Shown: positions 7,035 to 15,495 of the stretch, in pieces
Numbering within the stretch: the stretch's first letter is position 1
How the letters are laid out: every line of letters begins with the position of its first letter
Source of the DNA: Geodermatophilus obscurus
GTDB taxonomy: Bacteria; Actinomycetota; Actinomycetes; Mycobacteriales; Geodermatophilaceae
DNA: 53,803 bases
Reading direction: 5' to 3'
Assembly: GCF_900143215.1 (NCBI RefSeq)
Contig: NZ_FRDM01000026.1
Location: 1 to 53,803 of the forward strand
Program-made: the position numbers and the translations under genes
The notes under the pieces: model-generated
Databases searched by the model: none
What the model saw: the letters and a program-made list of their open reading frames with translations, nothing else
Told to the model about the DNA's origin: nothing

Positions 7035-8519
7035 TCAGAACGCCAGCGCCGTCCCGGGGTCGGAGAGCAGCGCGCCGACGTCGGCGAGGAACCGGCTGCC
7101 CAGCTCCCCGTCGATGATCCGGTGGTCGAACGACAGCGCCAGCTGGGTCACCTGCCGGGGCCTGACCTTCCCCTTGTGCACCCAGGGCATCTCGCGGATC
7201 GCCCCGAAGGCCAGGATCGCCGACTCGCCGGGGTTGAGGATCGGCGTTCCGGTGTCGACGCCGAAGACCCCGACGTTGGTGATGGTCATCGTGCCGCCGG
7301 TCATGTCCTCCGGCGCGGTCCGCCCGGCCCGCGCCGTCTCCGTGAGCTGCGCGAGCGCGCCGGCCAGCTCGGCCAGCGACAGCCGGCCGGCGTCCTTGAC
7401 GTTGGGGACGACGAGCCCGCGCGGGGTGGCCGCGGCGATGCCGAGGTTGACCTGCCCGTGGACGACGATCTCCTGCGCGGCCTCGTCCCAGGAGCTGTTG
7501 ACCATCGGGTGCCTCGCGGCGGCCAGGAGCAGCGCCTTGGCGACGAACAGCAGCGGGCTGACCTTGACGCCCGCGAACTCCGGCCGCGCGGCGATCCGCG
7601 ACCGCAGCTTGACCATCCGCGTGACGTCGACGGTGAGGAACTCGGTGACGTGCGGGGCGGTGAAGGCGCTGGCCACCATCGCCGCGGCGGTGTGCTTGCG
7701 CACCCCCTTGACGGGGATCCGCTGCTCCCCCGCCGCCGCGGCGGGAGCCGGCCGCAGCTCGGTCACCGGTGCCGGGCCGGCGGCGGCCGCCTCGACGTCG
7801 GCGCGGGTGATCACCCCGCCGTCCCCGCTGCCGGAGAGCGCGGTCAGGTCGACGCCGAGGTCCTTGGCCAGCTTGCGCACCGGCGGCTTGGCCAGCGGCC
7901 GTGGCCGGCGCCGCCCCGCCTCGGCCGCGCGGGAGGGCGCAGCCTCGACCGACGCGGCGTGCGCCTCCGCCTGGCGGCCCACCTCGAGGCCACCGTGCCG
8001 CACCGGCTTGGTCGTCACGTCCGGCGCGGTCGCCAGCAGCGGCGGGCGCTGCTGACCGCCCGAGCCGTAGTCGGCACCGGGTGTCGCGGCGTCCGCGGGG
8101 ACGGCCGCCCGGCGCGGACGGCGGCGGGCCTCGGTGTTCCGCGGCCCGTAGCCGACGAGCACCGCCGTCCGCCCGCCGGGCGCCGCCCCGCCGATCAGCC
8201 CAGCCGCCACCTCTTCCCCGCCCGCCCCGTCGGCGGTCTCGCCGCCGTCCCCGGTGGGCGCCGGGGCGGCGTCCCCGCCGACGTCGATGGTGATGATCGG
8301 CGTCCCGACGTCCACGGTGGTGCCGGCGTCGTGCAGCAGCGCGGTGACCGTGCCCGCGTAGGGCGAGGGCAGCTCCACGGCGGCCTTCGCCGTCTCCACC
8401 TCGCACAGCGGCTGGTTGACGGTGACCGTGTCGCCCACGGCGACCAGCCACTGCAGGATCTCCCCCTCGGTCAGCCCCTCGCCGACGTCGGGCAGCTTGA
8501 ACTGCTTGAGCGTCCCCAT
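7035..8519 (-). CDS. bkdC: Dihydrolipoamide acyltransferase (E2) of branched-chain 2-oxoacid dehydrogenase
   Basis: The 494-residue E2 core transfers the acyl group from E1 to CoA through lipoate. A lipoyl domain (1-80) has the modified Lys45 in EVETAKAAVEL. A long Ala/Pro/Gly linker follows, then a peripheral subunit-binding domain (about 207-248, VRKLAKDLGVDLTAL). The catalytic domain (about 265-494) has His466 and Asp470 in SFDHRIIDGELGSRF. It is the last gene of the minus-strand E1alpha-E1beta-E2 operon and starts 3 bp after the E1beta stop. There is no E3 here; a shared lipoamide dehydrogenase elsewhere is expected. Confidence 0.9.
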   Translation of the reverse strand: MGTLKQFKLPDVGEGLTEGEILQWLVAVGDTVTVNQPLCEVETAKAAVELPSPYAGTVTALLHDAGTTVDVGTPIITIDVGGDAAPAPTGDGGETADGAGGEEVAAGLIGGAAPGGRTAVLVGYGPRNTEARRRPRRAAVPADAATPGADYGSGGQQRPPLLATAPDVTTKPVRHGGLEVGRQAEAHAASVEAAPSRAAEAGRRRPRPLAKPPVRKLAKDLGVDLTALSGSGDGGVITRADVEAAAAGPAPVTELRPAPAAAAGEQRIPVKGVRKHTAAAMVASAFTAPHVTEFLTVDVTRMVKLRSRIAARPEFAGVKVSPLLFVAKALLLAAARHPMVNSSWDEAAQEIVVHGQVNLGIAAATPRGLVVPNVKDAGRLSLAELAGALAQLTETARAGRTAPEDMTGGTMTITNVGVFGVDTGTPILNPGESAILAFGAIREMPWVHKGKVRPRQVTQLALSFDHRIIDGELGSRFLADVGALLSDPGTALAF

Positions 8520-8522
8520 CGG

Positions 8523-9503
8523 TCAGAACCCCATCGCGCGGTCGACGACGTCGAGCACCCGGTCGAGGTCGGGGAGGTACTCCTCCTCGAGCTTCGACGG
8601 CGGATAGGGCGTGTCGTAGCCGCCCACCCGCAGCACCGGCGCCTCCAGGGAGTGGAAGCAGGCCTCGGTGACCCGCGCGGCGATCTCCGCGCCCAGCCCG
8701 AGGGTCACCGGCGCCTCGTGGACGACGACGCAGCGCCCGGTGCGCCGCACCGAGTCGACCACCGGGTCGAGGTCGAGCGGGCTGATCGTCCGCAGGTCGA
8801 CGACCTCCAGCGAGCGGCCCTCCTCCGCGGCCGCCTGGGCCGCCTGCAGGGCCGTCTTCACCATCGGGCCGTAGGCGAGCACGGTGACGTCGTCGCCGCC
8901 GCGGACCACGCGGGAGGCGAACAACGGGTCGGGCGTGGCCGCGGTGTCGACCTCGGCCTTGTCCCAGTACCGGCGCTTGGGCTCGAGGAAGACGATCGGG
9001 TCGGGGTGGGCGATGGCCTGCTGGATGCCCCAGTAGGCGTCGACCGGGTTGCTGACGGCGACCACCTTGAGCCCGGGGGTGTGCGCGAAGTAGGCCTCGG
9101 GGCTCTCGCTGTGGTGCTCGACCGCGCCGATGCCGCCGCCGAACGGGATCCGGATGACGATCGGCATGGTCAGCCGGCCGCGCGAGCGGGCGTGGATCTT
9201 GGCGACCTGGGTGACGATCTGGTTGTAGGCGGGGAAGACGAACCCGTCGAACTGGATCTCGCAGACCGGCCGGTAGCCGCGCATGGCCAGGCCGACGGCG
9301 GTGCCGAGGATGCCCGCCTCGGCCAGCGGGGTGTCGACGACGCGGTCCTCGCCGAAGTCCTTCTGCAGACCGTCGGTGATCCGGAAGACCCCACCGAGGC
9401 GGCCGATGTCCTCCCCCATGAGCACGACCTTGGCGTCGTCCTCCATCGCCTTCCGCAGACCCAGGTTGAGCGCCTTGCCGATGGTCAGCGTCTGGGTCGC
9501 CAT
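8523..9503 (-). CDS. bkdB: 2-oxoacid dehydrogenase E1 component, beta subunit
   Basis: A transketolase-like beta subunit of 326 residues, MATQTLTIGKALNLGLRKAM through VVDRAMGF. GEDIGRLGGVFRITDGLQ, DTPLAEAGILGTAVGLAMRGYRPV and IPFGGGIGAVEHHSES are diagnostic of E1beta of the pyruvate/branched-chain type. The C-terminal half is the transketolase C domain (VVDLRTISPLD, VVVHEAPVTLGLGAEIA). ATG 9503 overlaps the E1alpha stop by one base (TGATG), so translation is coupled and gives the equal subunit amounts an alpha2beta2 enzyme needs. Confidence 0.92.
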   Translation of the reverse strand: MATQTLTIGKALNLGLRKAMEDDAKVVLMGEDIGRLGGVFRITDGLQKDFGEDRVVDTPLAEAGILGTAVGLAMRGYRPVCEIQFDGFVFPAYNQIVTQVAKIHARSRGRLTMPIVIRIPFGGGIGAVEHHSESPEAYFAHTPGLKVVAVSNPVDAYWGIQQAIAHPDPIVFLEPKRRYWDKAEVDTAATPDPLFASRVVRGGDDVTVLAYGPMVKTALQAAQAAAEEGRSLEVVDLRTISPLDLDPVVDSVRRTGRCVVVHEAPVTLGLGAEIAARVTEACFHSLEAPVLRVGGYDTPYPPSKLEEEYLPDLDRVLDVVDRAMGF

Positions 9504-10639
9504 CAGTGCCCGCCTCCCTCGAAGCTCGCCTGGTACGCCTCGAACTCGGCCTGCTGCTGCGCCAGGTGCGGCGTCTGCTCGGCGTAGACCTGGTCGAACA
9601 TGGCGGTGCCGGGTGGGTCGGGCATCTCGGTCGTGCCGCGCCGGATCCGGGCCGCGAGCTCGTCGGCCTCGGCCTCCACGGCGGCGAAGAACTCGGCATC
9701 GGCGACGCCGGAGCGCGACAGGTACGCCTTGACCCGGGCGATCGGGTCGCGCAGCTTCCACTCCTCGAGCTCGCTGGCCAGCCGGTAGCGCGTGGGGTCG
9801 TCGGAGGTGGTGTGCGCGCCCATCCGGTAGGTGAACGCCTCGATGAACGTCGGGCCCTGCCCCTCCCGCGCGGCGGCGAGCGCCGCCCGCGTCACCGCCA
9901 GGACGGCGAGGACGTCGTTGCCGTCGACCCGGACGCCGGGGAAGCCGAAGCCGGCGGCGCGCTGGTAGAGCGGCACCCGGGACTGGCGCTCCAGCGGGAC
10001 GCTGATCGCGTACTGGTTGTTCTGGCAGAAGAAGACGACCGGGGCGGAGAAGCTGGCCGCCCAGATCATCGCCTCGTTGACCTCGCCCTGGCTGGTGGCG
10101 CCGTCGCCGAGGAAGGCCAGCACGGCGCTCTCCGCGCCGTCCCGCTGGACGCCCATGGCGTAGCCGGTGGCGTGCAGGGTCTGGGCGCCGATGACGACGG
10201 TGTAGAGGTTGAACGCGGTGGCGACCGGGTCCCAGCCACCGTTGTCGACGCCGCGGAACAGGCTGATGACGTGCAGCGGGTCGACCCCGCGGGTCCAGGC
10301 GACGCCGTGCTCGCGGTAGGTGGGGAAGGCCATGTCACCGGGCTGCAGGGCGCGGCCGGCGCCGATCTGCGCGGCCTCCTGGCCCAGCAGCGAGGCCCAG
10401 ATGCCCAGCTCGCCCTGGCGCTGCAGGGCGGTGGCCTCGACGTCCCACCGGCGGACCAGCACCAGGTCGCGGTAGAGGTCGCGCAGCTCCTCGGCGTCGA
10501 GGTCGATCGCGTACTCGGGGTGCGCGACCCGCTCCCCCTCGGGGGTCAGCAGCTGCACCAGGTCGGGTTGCCGGGGCAGGTGCGGCGCTCCCGCCCCCGG
10601 TACCGGGTCGACCACCTCGGTGGCACTGGACACGCTCAC
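9503..10639 (-). CDS. bkdA: 2-oxoacid dehydrogenase E1 component, alpha subunit
   Basis: The ThDP-dependent subunit that decarboxylates branched-chain 2-oxoacids, 378 residues. The ThDP/Mg motif runs from GDG (178-180) to NN (207-208) in GDGATSQGEVNEAM and FFCQNNQYAIS. YREHG near 107-112 and the RMGAHTTSDDPTRYR loop are typical of branched-chain or pyruvate E1alpha. GTG 10639 was chosen for AGGAGG five bases upstream; GTG 10633 is possible. The gene is first in the operon and divergent from an Lrp-type regulator. The frame stays open upstream of this start across lrp antisense. Confidence 0.9.
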   Translation of the reverse strand: MSVSSATEVVDPVPGAGAPHLPRQPDLVQLLTPEGERVAHPEYAIDLDAEELRDLYRDLVLVRRWDVEATALQRQGELGIWASLLGQEAAQIGAGRALQPGDMAFPTYREHGVAWTRGVDPLHVISLFRGVDNGGWDPVATAFNLYTVVIGAQTLHATGYAMGVQRDGAESAVLAFLGDGATSQGEVNEAMIWAASFSAPVVFFCQNNQYAISVPLERQSRVPLYQRAAGFGFPGVRVDGNDVLAVLAVTRAALAAAREGQGPTFIEAFTYRMGAHTTSDDPTRYRLASELEEWKLRDPIARVKAYLSRSGVADAEFFAAVEAEADELAARIRRGTTEMPDPPGTAMFDQVYAEQTPHLAQQQAEFEAYQASFEGGGH

Positions 10640-10785
10640 GTGCTCCTCCTCGCCGTCGGCCGCCGCCGCCGGGGTCGCCGGCTCGAAGCGCGCGGTGTGG
10701 ACGTCTCGCGGCGCCCGGGTGTGGCACCACTCACACATCGTGGCACGACCCGGCCGTTCGTGGAGCAGGCACTCTCCCATCGATC

Positions 10786-10814
10786 TGCGCAAAATCCCTC
10801 GGACGGATTGCGCA
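10786..10814. promoter_or_regulatory. Candidate Lrp/BkdR operator dyad
   Basis: TGCGCAAAATCC (10786-10797) is repeated inverted as GGATTGCGCA (10805-10814), centred between the divergent bkdABC operon and the lrp-type gene. A/T-rich dyads with TGCGCA ends suit an Lrp-family dimer. The dyad ends 3 bp before an in-frame ATG (10817), which argues for the downstream GTG as the real regulator start. Confidence 0.6.
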
Positions 10815-10858
10815 CGATGACCGGTCGAGGGGCCGAGGGTCCTGTCAGACTGAGCGGC

Positions 10859-11338
10859 GTGCCGGCTCTCGACGCCACCGACGCCCGCCTGCTGCAGGCC
10901 CTGGGCGAGGACCCGCGCGCGACGGTGATGGCGCTGTCGCAGCGGCTCGGGCTCGCGCGCAACACCGTGCAGGCGCGGCTGGCCCGGCTGGAGTCCAGCG
11001 GCGCGCTGGCGCCCTTCGACCACCGCGTCCGCCCCGAGGCGCTGGGCTACCGGCTCGGCGCGTACGTGACCGTGCAGGTGGTGCAGCGCAGCCTGGCCGA
11101 CGTCGGCGAGGCGCTCGGGCACATCCCCGAGGTGCTCGAGGTGACCGCCCTCTCGGGCGTCGCCGACCTGCTGGTGCAGGTGGTCGCGGTCGACGCCGAC
11201 GACCTGTGGCGGATCACCGAGCGGGTGCTGGCCATCCCCGGCGTCCAGCGCACCGACACCGCGCTGGCGCTGCGCAGGCTGGTCGACCACCGCATGGGGC
11301 CGCTGCTGGAGCGGGCAGCAGGGACCGACTGGGCCTGA
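10859..11338 (+). CDS. Lrp/AsnC-family transcriptional regulator, probable bkd regulator
   Basis: A 159-residue regulator. The HTH lies at about 3-50 (LDATDARLLQALGEDPRATVMALSQRLGLARNTVQARLARLESSG), followed by a RAM/AsnC ligand-binding domain (YVTVQVVQRSLADVGEAL, EVLEVTALSGVADLLVQVV). GTG 10859 was preferred over ATG 10817 because the latter starts almost inside the operator dyad and adds 14 residues absent from typical family members; no strong ribosome site is seen for either. Divergence from bkdABC and the shared dyad make it the likely amino-acid-responsive regulator of branched-chain oxoacid breakdown. Confidence 0.82.
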   Translation: MPALDATDARLLQALGEDPRATVMALSQRLGLARNTVQARLARLESSGALAPFDHRVRPEALGYRLGAYVTVQVVQRSLADVGEALGHIPEVLEVTALSGVADLLVQVVAVDADDLWRITERVLAIPGVQRTDTALALRRLVDHRMGPLLERAAGTDWA

Positions 11339-11341
11339 CCG

Positions 11342-11584
11342 GCGACGCACGCGCACCGGGCCGCGTGCGGTGCCGACGTCGACGACCTCGCCGCGCTGGG
11401 TGACCTCCACCCGACCGGCCGCGGCCAGCCGCCCGGCCGCCGCGCGGGCAGCGGGCATCAGCTCCCGCCAGCCGTCCGGGTCGACGGCGCGGGCGGCCTC
11501 CGAGGGGCAGATCGTCCCGCCGGCCCGCCGGTGGTCGAGCAGCGAGTCGATCGCCCGCTCGAGGCGTGCGTCGACGTCGTCCAC
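11342..11584 (-). pseudogene. DUF3253 domain frame lacking its own stop codon
   Basis: From GTG 11584 the minus strand encodes VDDVDARLERAIDSLLDHR, then GGTICPSEAARAVDPDGWRELMP, AAGRLAAAGRVEVTQRG and ARGPVRVRR. This is the full DUF3253 pattern (CPSEAAR, W-R-x-L-M, V-T-Q-x-G, R-G-P-x-R). The domain ends at about 11342, but no stop follows; the frame runs open across the antisense of the lrp gene to the bkdA stop at 9503. Either the gene has decayed at its 3' end or it makes a long tail. No ribosome site is evident. Its function is unknown in the family. Confidence 0.6.
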
Positions 11585-11711
11585 GCCGTCCAGGGTGCGG
11601 CGCGGGACGCCACCGCGCCACGGCACCCGGTCCGCTGCCGCTGGGCCCGTCGCGTCGTCGCCCGGGACGCGGCACAGCGCGAGCAGGGCGCCGACAGCCC
11701 GTCCCAGGTGC

Positions 11712-11733
11712 GCATCCCCCGGCCGGGGGATGC
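11712..11733. promoter_or_regulatory. Perfect 22-bp palindrome upstream of TIMP-like gene
   Basis: GCATCCCCCGG is followed immediately by its exact reverse complement, with no loop, ending 7 bp before the GTG of the next gene. It could be an operator for a dimeric regulator or a cruciform. The ribosome site of the gene would have to lie inside or after it. Confidence 0.6.
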
Positions 11734-11740
11734 TGGGCGG

Positions 11741-12283
11741 GTGCGCCGCTGGACGACCGGGCTGCTCGCCGGCCTGCTGCTCGTGCTCGCCGGCTGGGTG
11801 CTGGCCCCGGCGGCCTCGGCGTGCGGCTGCACCGGGGGGACGCCGTCCGAGCACGCGCTGCGCGCCGACGCGGTGTTCTCCGGCCGGCTGGTCGACCGCG
11901 AGGTGGTCGGTGGGACCGCCCTGCACGTCTTCGCCGTCGACACGGTCCACGCGGGCGCGGTGTCCGCCCGCCAGGGCGTGCTGTCGCCCGCGTCCGGGGC
12001 CTCGTGCGGCCTCGAGCTCGCCGGGGAGGAGCCCTTCCTCGTGTTCGCCGGCCGCGAGGACGGCCGGCTGGCCGCCGACCTGTGCAGCGGGACGACGGCG
12101 TGGACCCCCGAGGCCGCGGCGGAGGTGCAGATGCTGACCGGCGCGAGCGCTCCCGAGCCCGGGTCGGCCGGCACCGAGCTACCCGGAGGCCCCTCCGACA
12201 CGGCCCTGGAGGCGGTCGGCGCCGTGCTGCTCGTGGCGGCGTTCGCAGGCGGGCTGCTCCTGCGGCGGCGGGCGGCCGGGTAG
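11741..12283 (+). CDS. Secreted TIMP/NTR-like membrane-anchored protein
   Basis: A 180-residue protein with a signal peptide (RRWTTGLLAGLLLVLAGWVLAPAASA). The mature part starts with CGCTGG, the N-terminal Cys arrangement of actinobacterial TIMP/netrin-like proteins, then ADAVFSGRLVDREVVGG, TALHVFAVDTVHAG and SCGLELAGEEPFLVFA. A C-terminal membrane helix (about 152-173) and an RRRAAG tail anchor it, so the domain faces outside. The four Cys (CGC, SC, LC) could form two disulfides. The role is unknown; protease inhibition is only a fold analogy. The gene is probably single and sits just after a perfect palindrome. Confidence 0.72.
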   Translation: MRRWTTGLLAGLLLVLAGWVLAPAASACGCTGGTPSEHALRADAVFSGRLVDREVVGGTALHVFAVDTVHAGAVSARQGVLSPASGASCGLELAGEEPFLVFAGREDGRLAADLCSGTTAWTPEAAAEVQMLTGASAPEPGSAGTELPGGPSDTALEAVGAVLLVAAFAGGLLLRRRAAG

Positions 12284-12387
12284 ACCCGGGACGGCGGGGA
12301 GGGGCCGGTCGTGCGCCGAGCTGCTGCGCCGCCGGTGCCGCGCCGAGCTGGGTGTACCCGGCAGCCCGGCCGGGGTAGACCGGGCCG

Positions 12388-12906
12388 ATGGCGAAGCGCA
12401 CCCCGGTGGGGACCATCGGCAAGGGACGACGCGGCATCAGCGTGGCGGGCTGGGCCCTGCGCGGCGCGGCGGCCGGCGCGGCGGGCAGCACCGCGCTCAA
12501 CGCCGTCACCTACCTCGACATGGTCGTGCGCGGCCGCGGCACCAGCTCCACCCCCGAGCAGACGGTGGAGAAGCTGGCCGAGAAGGCGCACGTACCGATC
12601 CCGGGGGACGGCGAGACGCGACGGAACCGGGTGCAGGGCCTGGGTCCGATCACCGGGCTGGCCGCCGGCGTGGGTGTCGGCGTCGGGGTCGGGCTGGTGC
12701 GCGCGGCCGGCTACCGGTCGCAGCCACTGGTCGGCACGCTCCTGACCACGCTGGTCGTGCTGGTCGCCGCCAACGGGCCGATGACCGTCCTCGGCATCAC
12801 CGACCCGCGCACCTGGTCGGCCACCGACTGGGCCAGCGACATCGTGCCGCACCTGGCCTACGGCGCGGTCGTGAAGACGACGATGGATGCCTTCGACCGC
12901 CTGTGA
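12388..12906 (+). CDS. Conserved hypothetical membrane protein
   Basis: A 172-residue protein I do not recognise by name. A basic N-terminus (MAKRTPVGTIGKGRRG) is followed by a Gly/Ala-rich segment (GWALRGAAAGAAGSTALNAVTYL). A soluble stretch with EQTVEKLAEKAHVPIP comes next, then GLAAGVGVGVGVGLV and LLTTLVVLVAANGPMTVLGI as likely membrane helices. The end is IVPHLAYGAVVKTTMDAF. The helix pattern resembles small actinobacterial integral membrane proteins with no assigned role. The ribosome site before ATG 12388 is weak. Confidence 0.7.
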   Translation: MAKRTPVGTIGKGRRGISVAGWALRGAAAGAAGSTALNAVTYLDMVVRGRGTSSTPEQTVEKLAEKAHVPIPGDGETRRNRVQGLGPITGLAAGVGVGVGVGLVRAAGYRSQPLVGTLLTTLVVLVAANGPMTVLGITDPRTWSATDWASDIVPHLAYGAVVKTTMDAFDRL

Positions 12907-12915
12907 TGCCGCACC

Positions 12916-12970
12916 GGGTGCGACGAACTCGTGGTGATCAGCCGCCGATCGCCACGAGTCCGTCGCACCC
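12916..12970. terminator. 24-bp inverted repeat, TGCGACGAACTCGTGG family
   Basis: Arms 12916-12939 and 12947-12970 match at 22 of 24 positions, with a 7-nt loop. It follows a plus-strand gene and faces a minus-strand gene, so it is a likely bidirectional terminator. A related hairpin is at 47464-47512. The rest of 12971-13092 holds nothing recognisable. Confidence 0.65.
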
Positions 12971-13092
12971 GCCGCCCGGGCAGGCGCCGCGACGAGCGGC
13001 TCGAGGACATCGAGCGCCTGCTACGGCGAGCAGTACTCCGCGGGGCTCCACCCCACGCCTGACGAGATCACGGCGCAGGGAGGGGCGCGGCC

Positions 13093-14418
13093 TCAGGCCC
13101 GCCAGCCACCCTCGTCGACACCGCCGGGCACCGGGGCGCCGGGGTCGTAGGGCGCGCGGGTGAACACGAAGGTGCCCAGGTCCAGGTGGTCGTCGGCGAT
13201 GCGCAGCGGCTCGCCGGCGTAGTAGCCGTCCAGGCCGATCCACGTGCCGTCGTCCCGCCGGGCGAAGCGGCTGGCCCGCCCGGCGCGGCCGGGCAGCGGT
13301 CCCAGGTGCAGCAGGCCGCCGGGCAGCGTCCGCAGCACCTGCGGCCCGGGCCCCCAGTACCAGATGCCGAGGGAGTCCAGGGGGACCGGCGGCGGCGAGG
13401 GCGCCCAGGCCTCGACGACCCGCGGCTCGGCGCTGCGCAGGTCGGCGAGCAGGCCGGGCAGCAGCGGGTCCAGGCCCGCGGTGGTGTTGGCCAGCGAGAC
13501 GGCGCCGGTCTGCTCCTCGCGGTCGACGAAGACGCCGGCGAGGAAGCCGGGCATCGAGCCGCCGTGGCCGGTCAGCGTGCGCCCGTCGACCCGCAGCACC
13601 TGCAGGCCCAGCCCGTAGGCCGACCACCCCGGCGCCGAGGAGTCCACGCCCGCGGGCACGGTCATCTCCTCCAGCGTCGCGGGGTCGAGCACGTCGCCGG
13701 TGTCGCCGAGCAGGAAGGCGGCGAAGCGCCCGAGGTCGGCCAGCGTCGCCCACAGCTGCCCGGCGGCGGCCATCACGCCCGCGTCGTGCTCGGGCTCCGG
13801 CAGGACGACGTCGGCCCACGGGTGCACCGCGCGGCCCTCCGCGGCGGGCGCGACCGGCCGGGACGTCGTCCGCGTCATGCCCAGGGGGCCGAGCACCTCG
13901 GCGGCGACGACGTCCGCCCAGGACCGGCCTCGCAGCCGTGCCACCAGCTCGCCGAGCAGGCCGAAGCCGAGGTTGGAGTAGTGGAAGCGGCGGGCGGCCC
14001 CGAGGACGACGTGCTCGGGGGCCAGCTGCAGGTCCGCCAGCGAGCCGCCGGGGGCCCGCTCCCACCACGCGCCGGGGCTCTCCGCGGCCGCACCGCCGAG
14101 GTGGGCGAGCAGCTGGCCGACGGTGCGGTCGCCCAGCGGGGTGCCGGGCACGTGCCGGTCGAGCAGGTCGTCGAGGCGCACCCGGCCCTCGTCGCGCAGC
14201 CGCAGGACGGCGACCGCGGTGACCGTCTTGCTGATCGAGCCCAGCCGGTACTGGACGTCGGTGTGCGGCTCGGGGACGTCGCCGCGCCCGGTCGACCAGG
14301 CCAGCCCGCCGTCCCGGACGACGCCGGCGACCAGGCTCGGCGCCCGGCCGTCGCGCTGGACCCGTGCGGTGCGGGCGAGCAGCAGTCGGGCGGTGGACGG
14401 CAGGACGGCGTCGGGCAC
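13093..14418 (-). CDS. Serine hydrolase, beta-lactamase/PBP-like (class C fold)
   Basis: A 441-residue protein with the class C beta-lactamase/DD-peptidase signatures: SISK (61-64) with the nucleophile Ser61, YSN (147-149), and HGG in [11 protein letters not shown] as the KTG equivalent. The C-terminal 120 residues ([29 protein letters not shown]) form a beta-rich extra domain. No signal peptide is visible, so a cytosolic esterase or peptidase role is as likely as a cell-wall role. GTG 14418 is the best start. It is followed upstream by the DUF3817 gene on the same strand, 26 bp away. Confidence 0.85.
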   Translation of the reverse strand: MPDAVLPSTARLLLARTARVQRDGRAPSLVAGVVRDGGLAWSTGRGDVPEPHTDVQYRLGSISKTVTAVAVLRLRDEGRVRLDDLLDRHVPGTPLGDRTVGQLLAHLGGAAAESPGAWWERAPGGSLADLQLAPEHVVLGAARRFHYSNLGFGLLGELVARLRGRSWADVVAAEVLGPLGMTRTTSRPVAPAAEGRAVHPWADVVLPEPEHDAGVMAAAGQLWATLADLGRFAAFLLGDTGDVLDPATLEEMTVPAGVDSSAPGWSAYGLGLQVLRVDGRTLTGHGGSMPGFLAGVFVDREEQTGAVSLANTTAGLDPLLPGLLADLRSAEPRVVEAWAPSPPPVPLDSLGIWYWGPGPQVLRTLPGGLLHLGPLPGRAGRASRFARRDDGTWIGLDGYYAGEPLRIADDHLDLGTFVFTRAPYDPGAPVPGGVDEGGWRA

Positions 14419-14444
14419 GGGCCCAGACGCTAGCGAGCCGGGAC

Positions 14445-14780
14445 TCAGGAGGTGGGGGCCGCCTCGGGCACGGGCAGCCGGCCGGTGCGGGTGGCCCAGC
14501 GGTCGAACCACAGGGTGGCCAGCGGGGGCACCGACGCGGCGAGCGCGAGCAGCGTGGTGGTCGCGTTCCAGCGCAGCACCCGGGCGGCCACGATGGCGAC
14601 GACGACGTAGGCGACGAAGATGCCGCCGTGGATCGGGCCGAAGATCTGCACCCCGCGCTCGGAGGTCGCGAGCACGTACTTCACGAACATGCCGGCCAGC
14701 AGCCCCACCCAGGAACACGCCTCGGCGAGGGCGACGGCACGGAAGGCGAGGGCGACGGCGCGCGGGGTCACGCGTCCCAT
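14445..14780 (-). CDS. DUF3817 small integral membrane protein
   Basis: A 111-residue membrane protein ([24 protein letters not shown]) with about three helices. [23 protein letters not shown] and [20 protein letters not shown] are the DUF3817 hallmarks; the conserved His sits in PIHG. GTG 14792 gives four extra residues and is possible; ATG 14780 is preferred as a more usual codon. The function is unknown. It probably shares a transcript with the serine hydrolase. Confidence 0.8.
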   Translation of the reverse strand: MGRVTPRAVALAFRAVALAEACSWVGLLAGMFVKYVLATSERGVQIFGPIHGGIFVAYVVVAIVAARVLRWNATTTLLALAASVPPLATLWFDRWATRTGRLPVPEAAPTS

Positions 14781-14863
14781 GGTCCCCGACACCGCGGCGG
14801 ACCGGTCGCGCCGATCGGGGTGGCCCGCGCCACCCGGCGTCCCTCCGTGGCAGGGTCGGGCTC

Positions 14864-15409
14864 GTGCACGGTCTGGCGCGGCGCGAGTTCTGCCTGGTGC
14901 TGCTGCGCCGGATGGCCGATCTGCACCCGGACCTGGTGGCCGCGGCGCTGCCCCGGCTGGGCGCCACCCGCGCGGAGGCGCACGCGGCGCACACCCGCTG
15001 GCAGGCGCTGCAGCACTCGCCGCGGGCGCCGCGTGGGCTGGCGCTGCGGTCCGCCGTCCTCGGCCCGCCGGAGGAGACCGAGGACCGACGCTTCGGCGAC
15101 CTGGACCTGCAGGTGCGCCGCTGGCCGGTGCCGCTGTGGCCGCACCTCTCCTCGGAGGTGCTCTCCGGCCCGGGCGGCAGCGTGCTGCAGGAGCACCTGG
15201 TGCGGGCGCCGGGCTCCCCCGTCCCGCGGGCCACGCCGGGCCGGCTGCGGGTGTGGGAGCACACCCTGGACGACGTGGTCGGCCTGCGCGGGGCGCGGAG
15301 CGTGGATCCCGGCGTGGTTCCCCGCTGGGAGGTGCACCTGCCCGGCGGCGTCCGCGCCCGCTTCGTCTGGGGCCTGCTCCAGGCCGTGGACGACCCGTCG
15401 CCGCCCTGA
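14864..15409 (+). CDS. Hypothetical protein
   Basis: A 181-residue soluble protein not recognised. It starts [21 protein letters not shown], continues [22 protein letters not shown] and [21 protein letters not shown], and ends [23 protein letters not shown]. It is rich in Arg and Trp, with alternating helical and beta-like segments. It is divergent from the DUF3817 gene with an 83-bp gap. Codon use matches its neighbours (G/C at third positions), which supports a real gene. Confidence 0.6.
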   Translation: MHGLARREFCLVLLRRMADLHPDLVAAALPRLGATRAEAHAAHTRWQALQHSPRAPRGLALRSAVLGPPEETEDRRFGDLDLQVRRWPVPLWPHLSSEVLSGPGGSVLQEHLVRAPGSPVPRATPGRLRVWEHTLDDVVGLRGARSVDPGVVPRWEVHLPGGVRARFVWGLLQAVDDPSPP

Positions 15410-15438
15410 TCCGGGCGGCCCCGTCCCGAGCCGGAGCT

Positions 15439-15495
15439 GGCCCCCTGCAGGGTCCCGCCGCGAGCCTGCGAGTGGCGGGGAGCAGGGGGTCCTTA
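15439..15495 (-). repeat. Directional 3'-end GC hairpin repeat, copy C
   Basis: On the minus strand it begins inside the TAA stop of the NlpC/P60 gene (TAAGGACCCCCTGCTCC). It continues with CCGCCACTCGC and GCTCGCGGCGGGACC, and closes at CTGCAGGGGGCC. The outer arms are GGACCCCCTGC and GCAGGGGGCC. Confidence 0.75.

Noticed and set aside
9503..11950. A single fused DUF3253-E1alpha protein
   Set aside because: The linking stretch is antisense to lrp and passes through the bkd control region. E1alpha has its own AGGAGG-preceded start, so fusion is unlikely to be the main product. The lack of a DUF3253 stop is reported separately.
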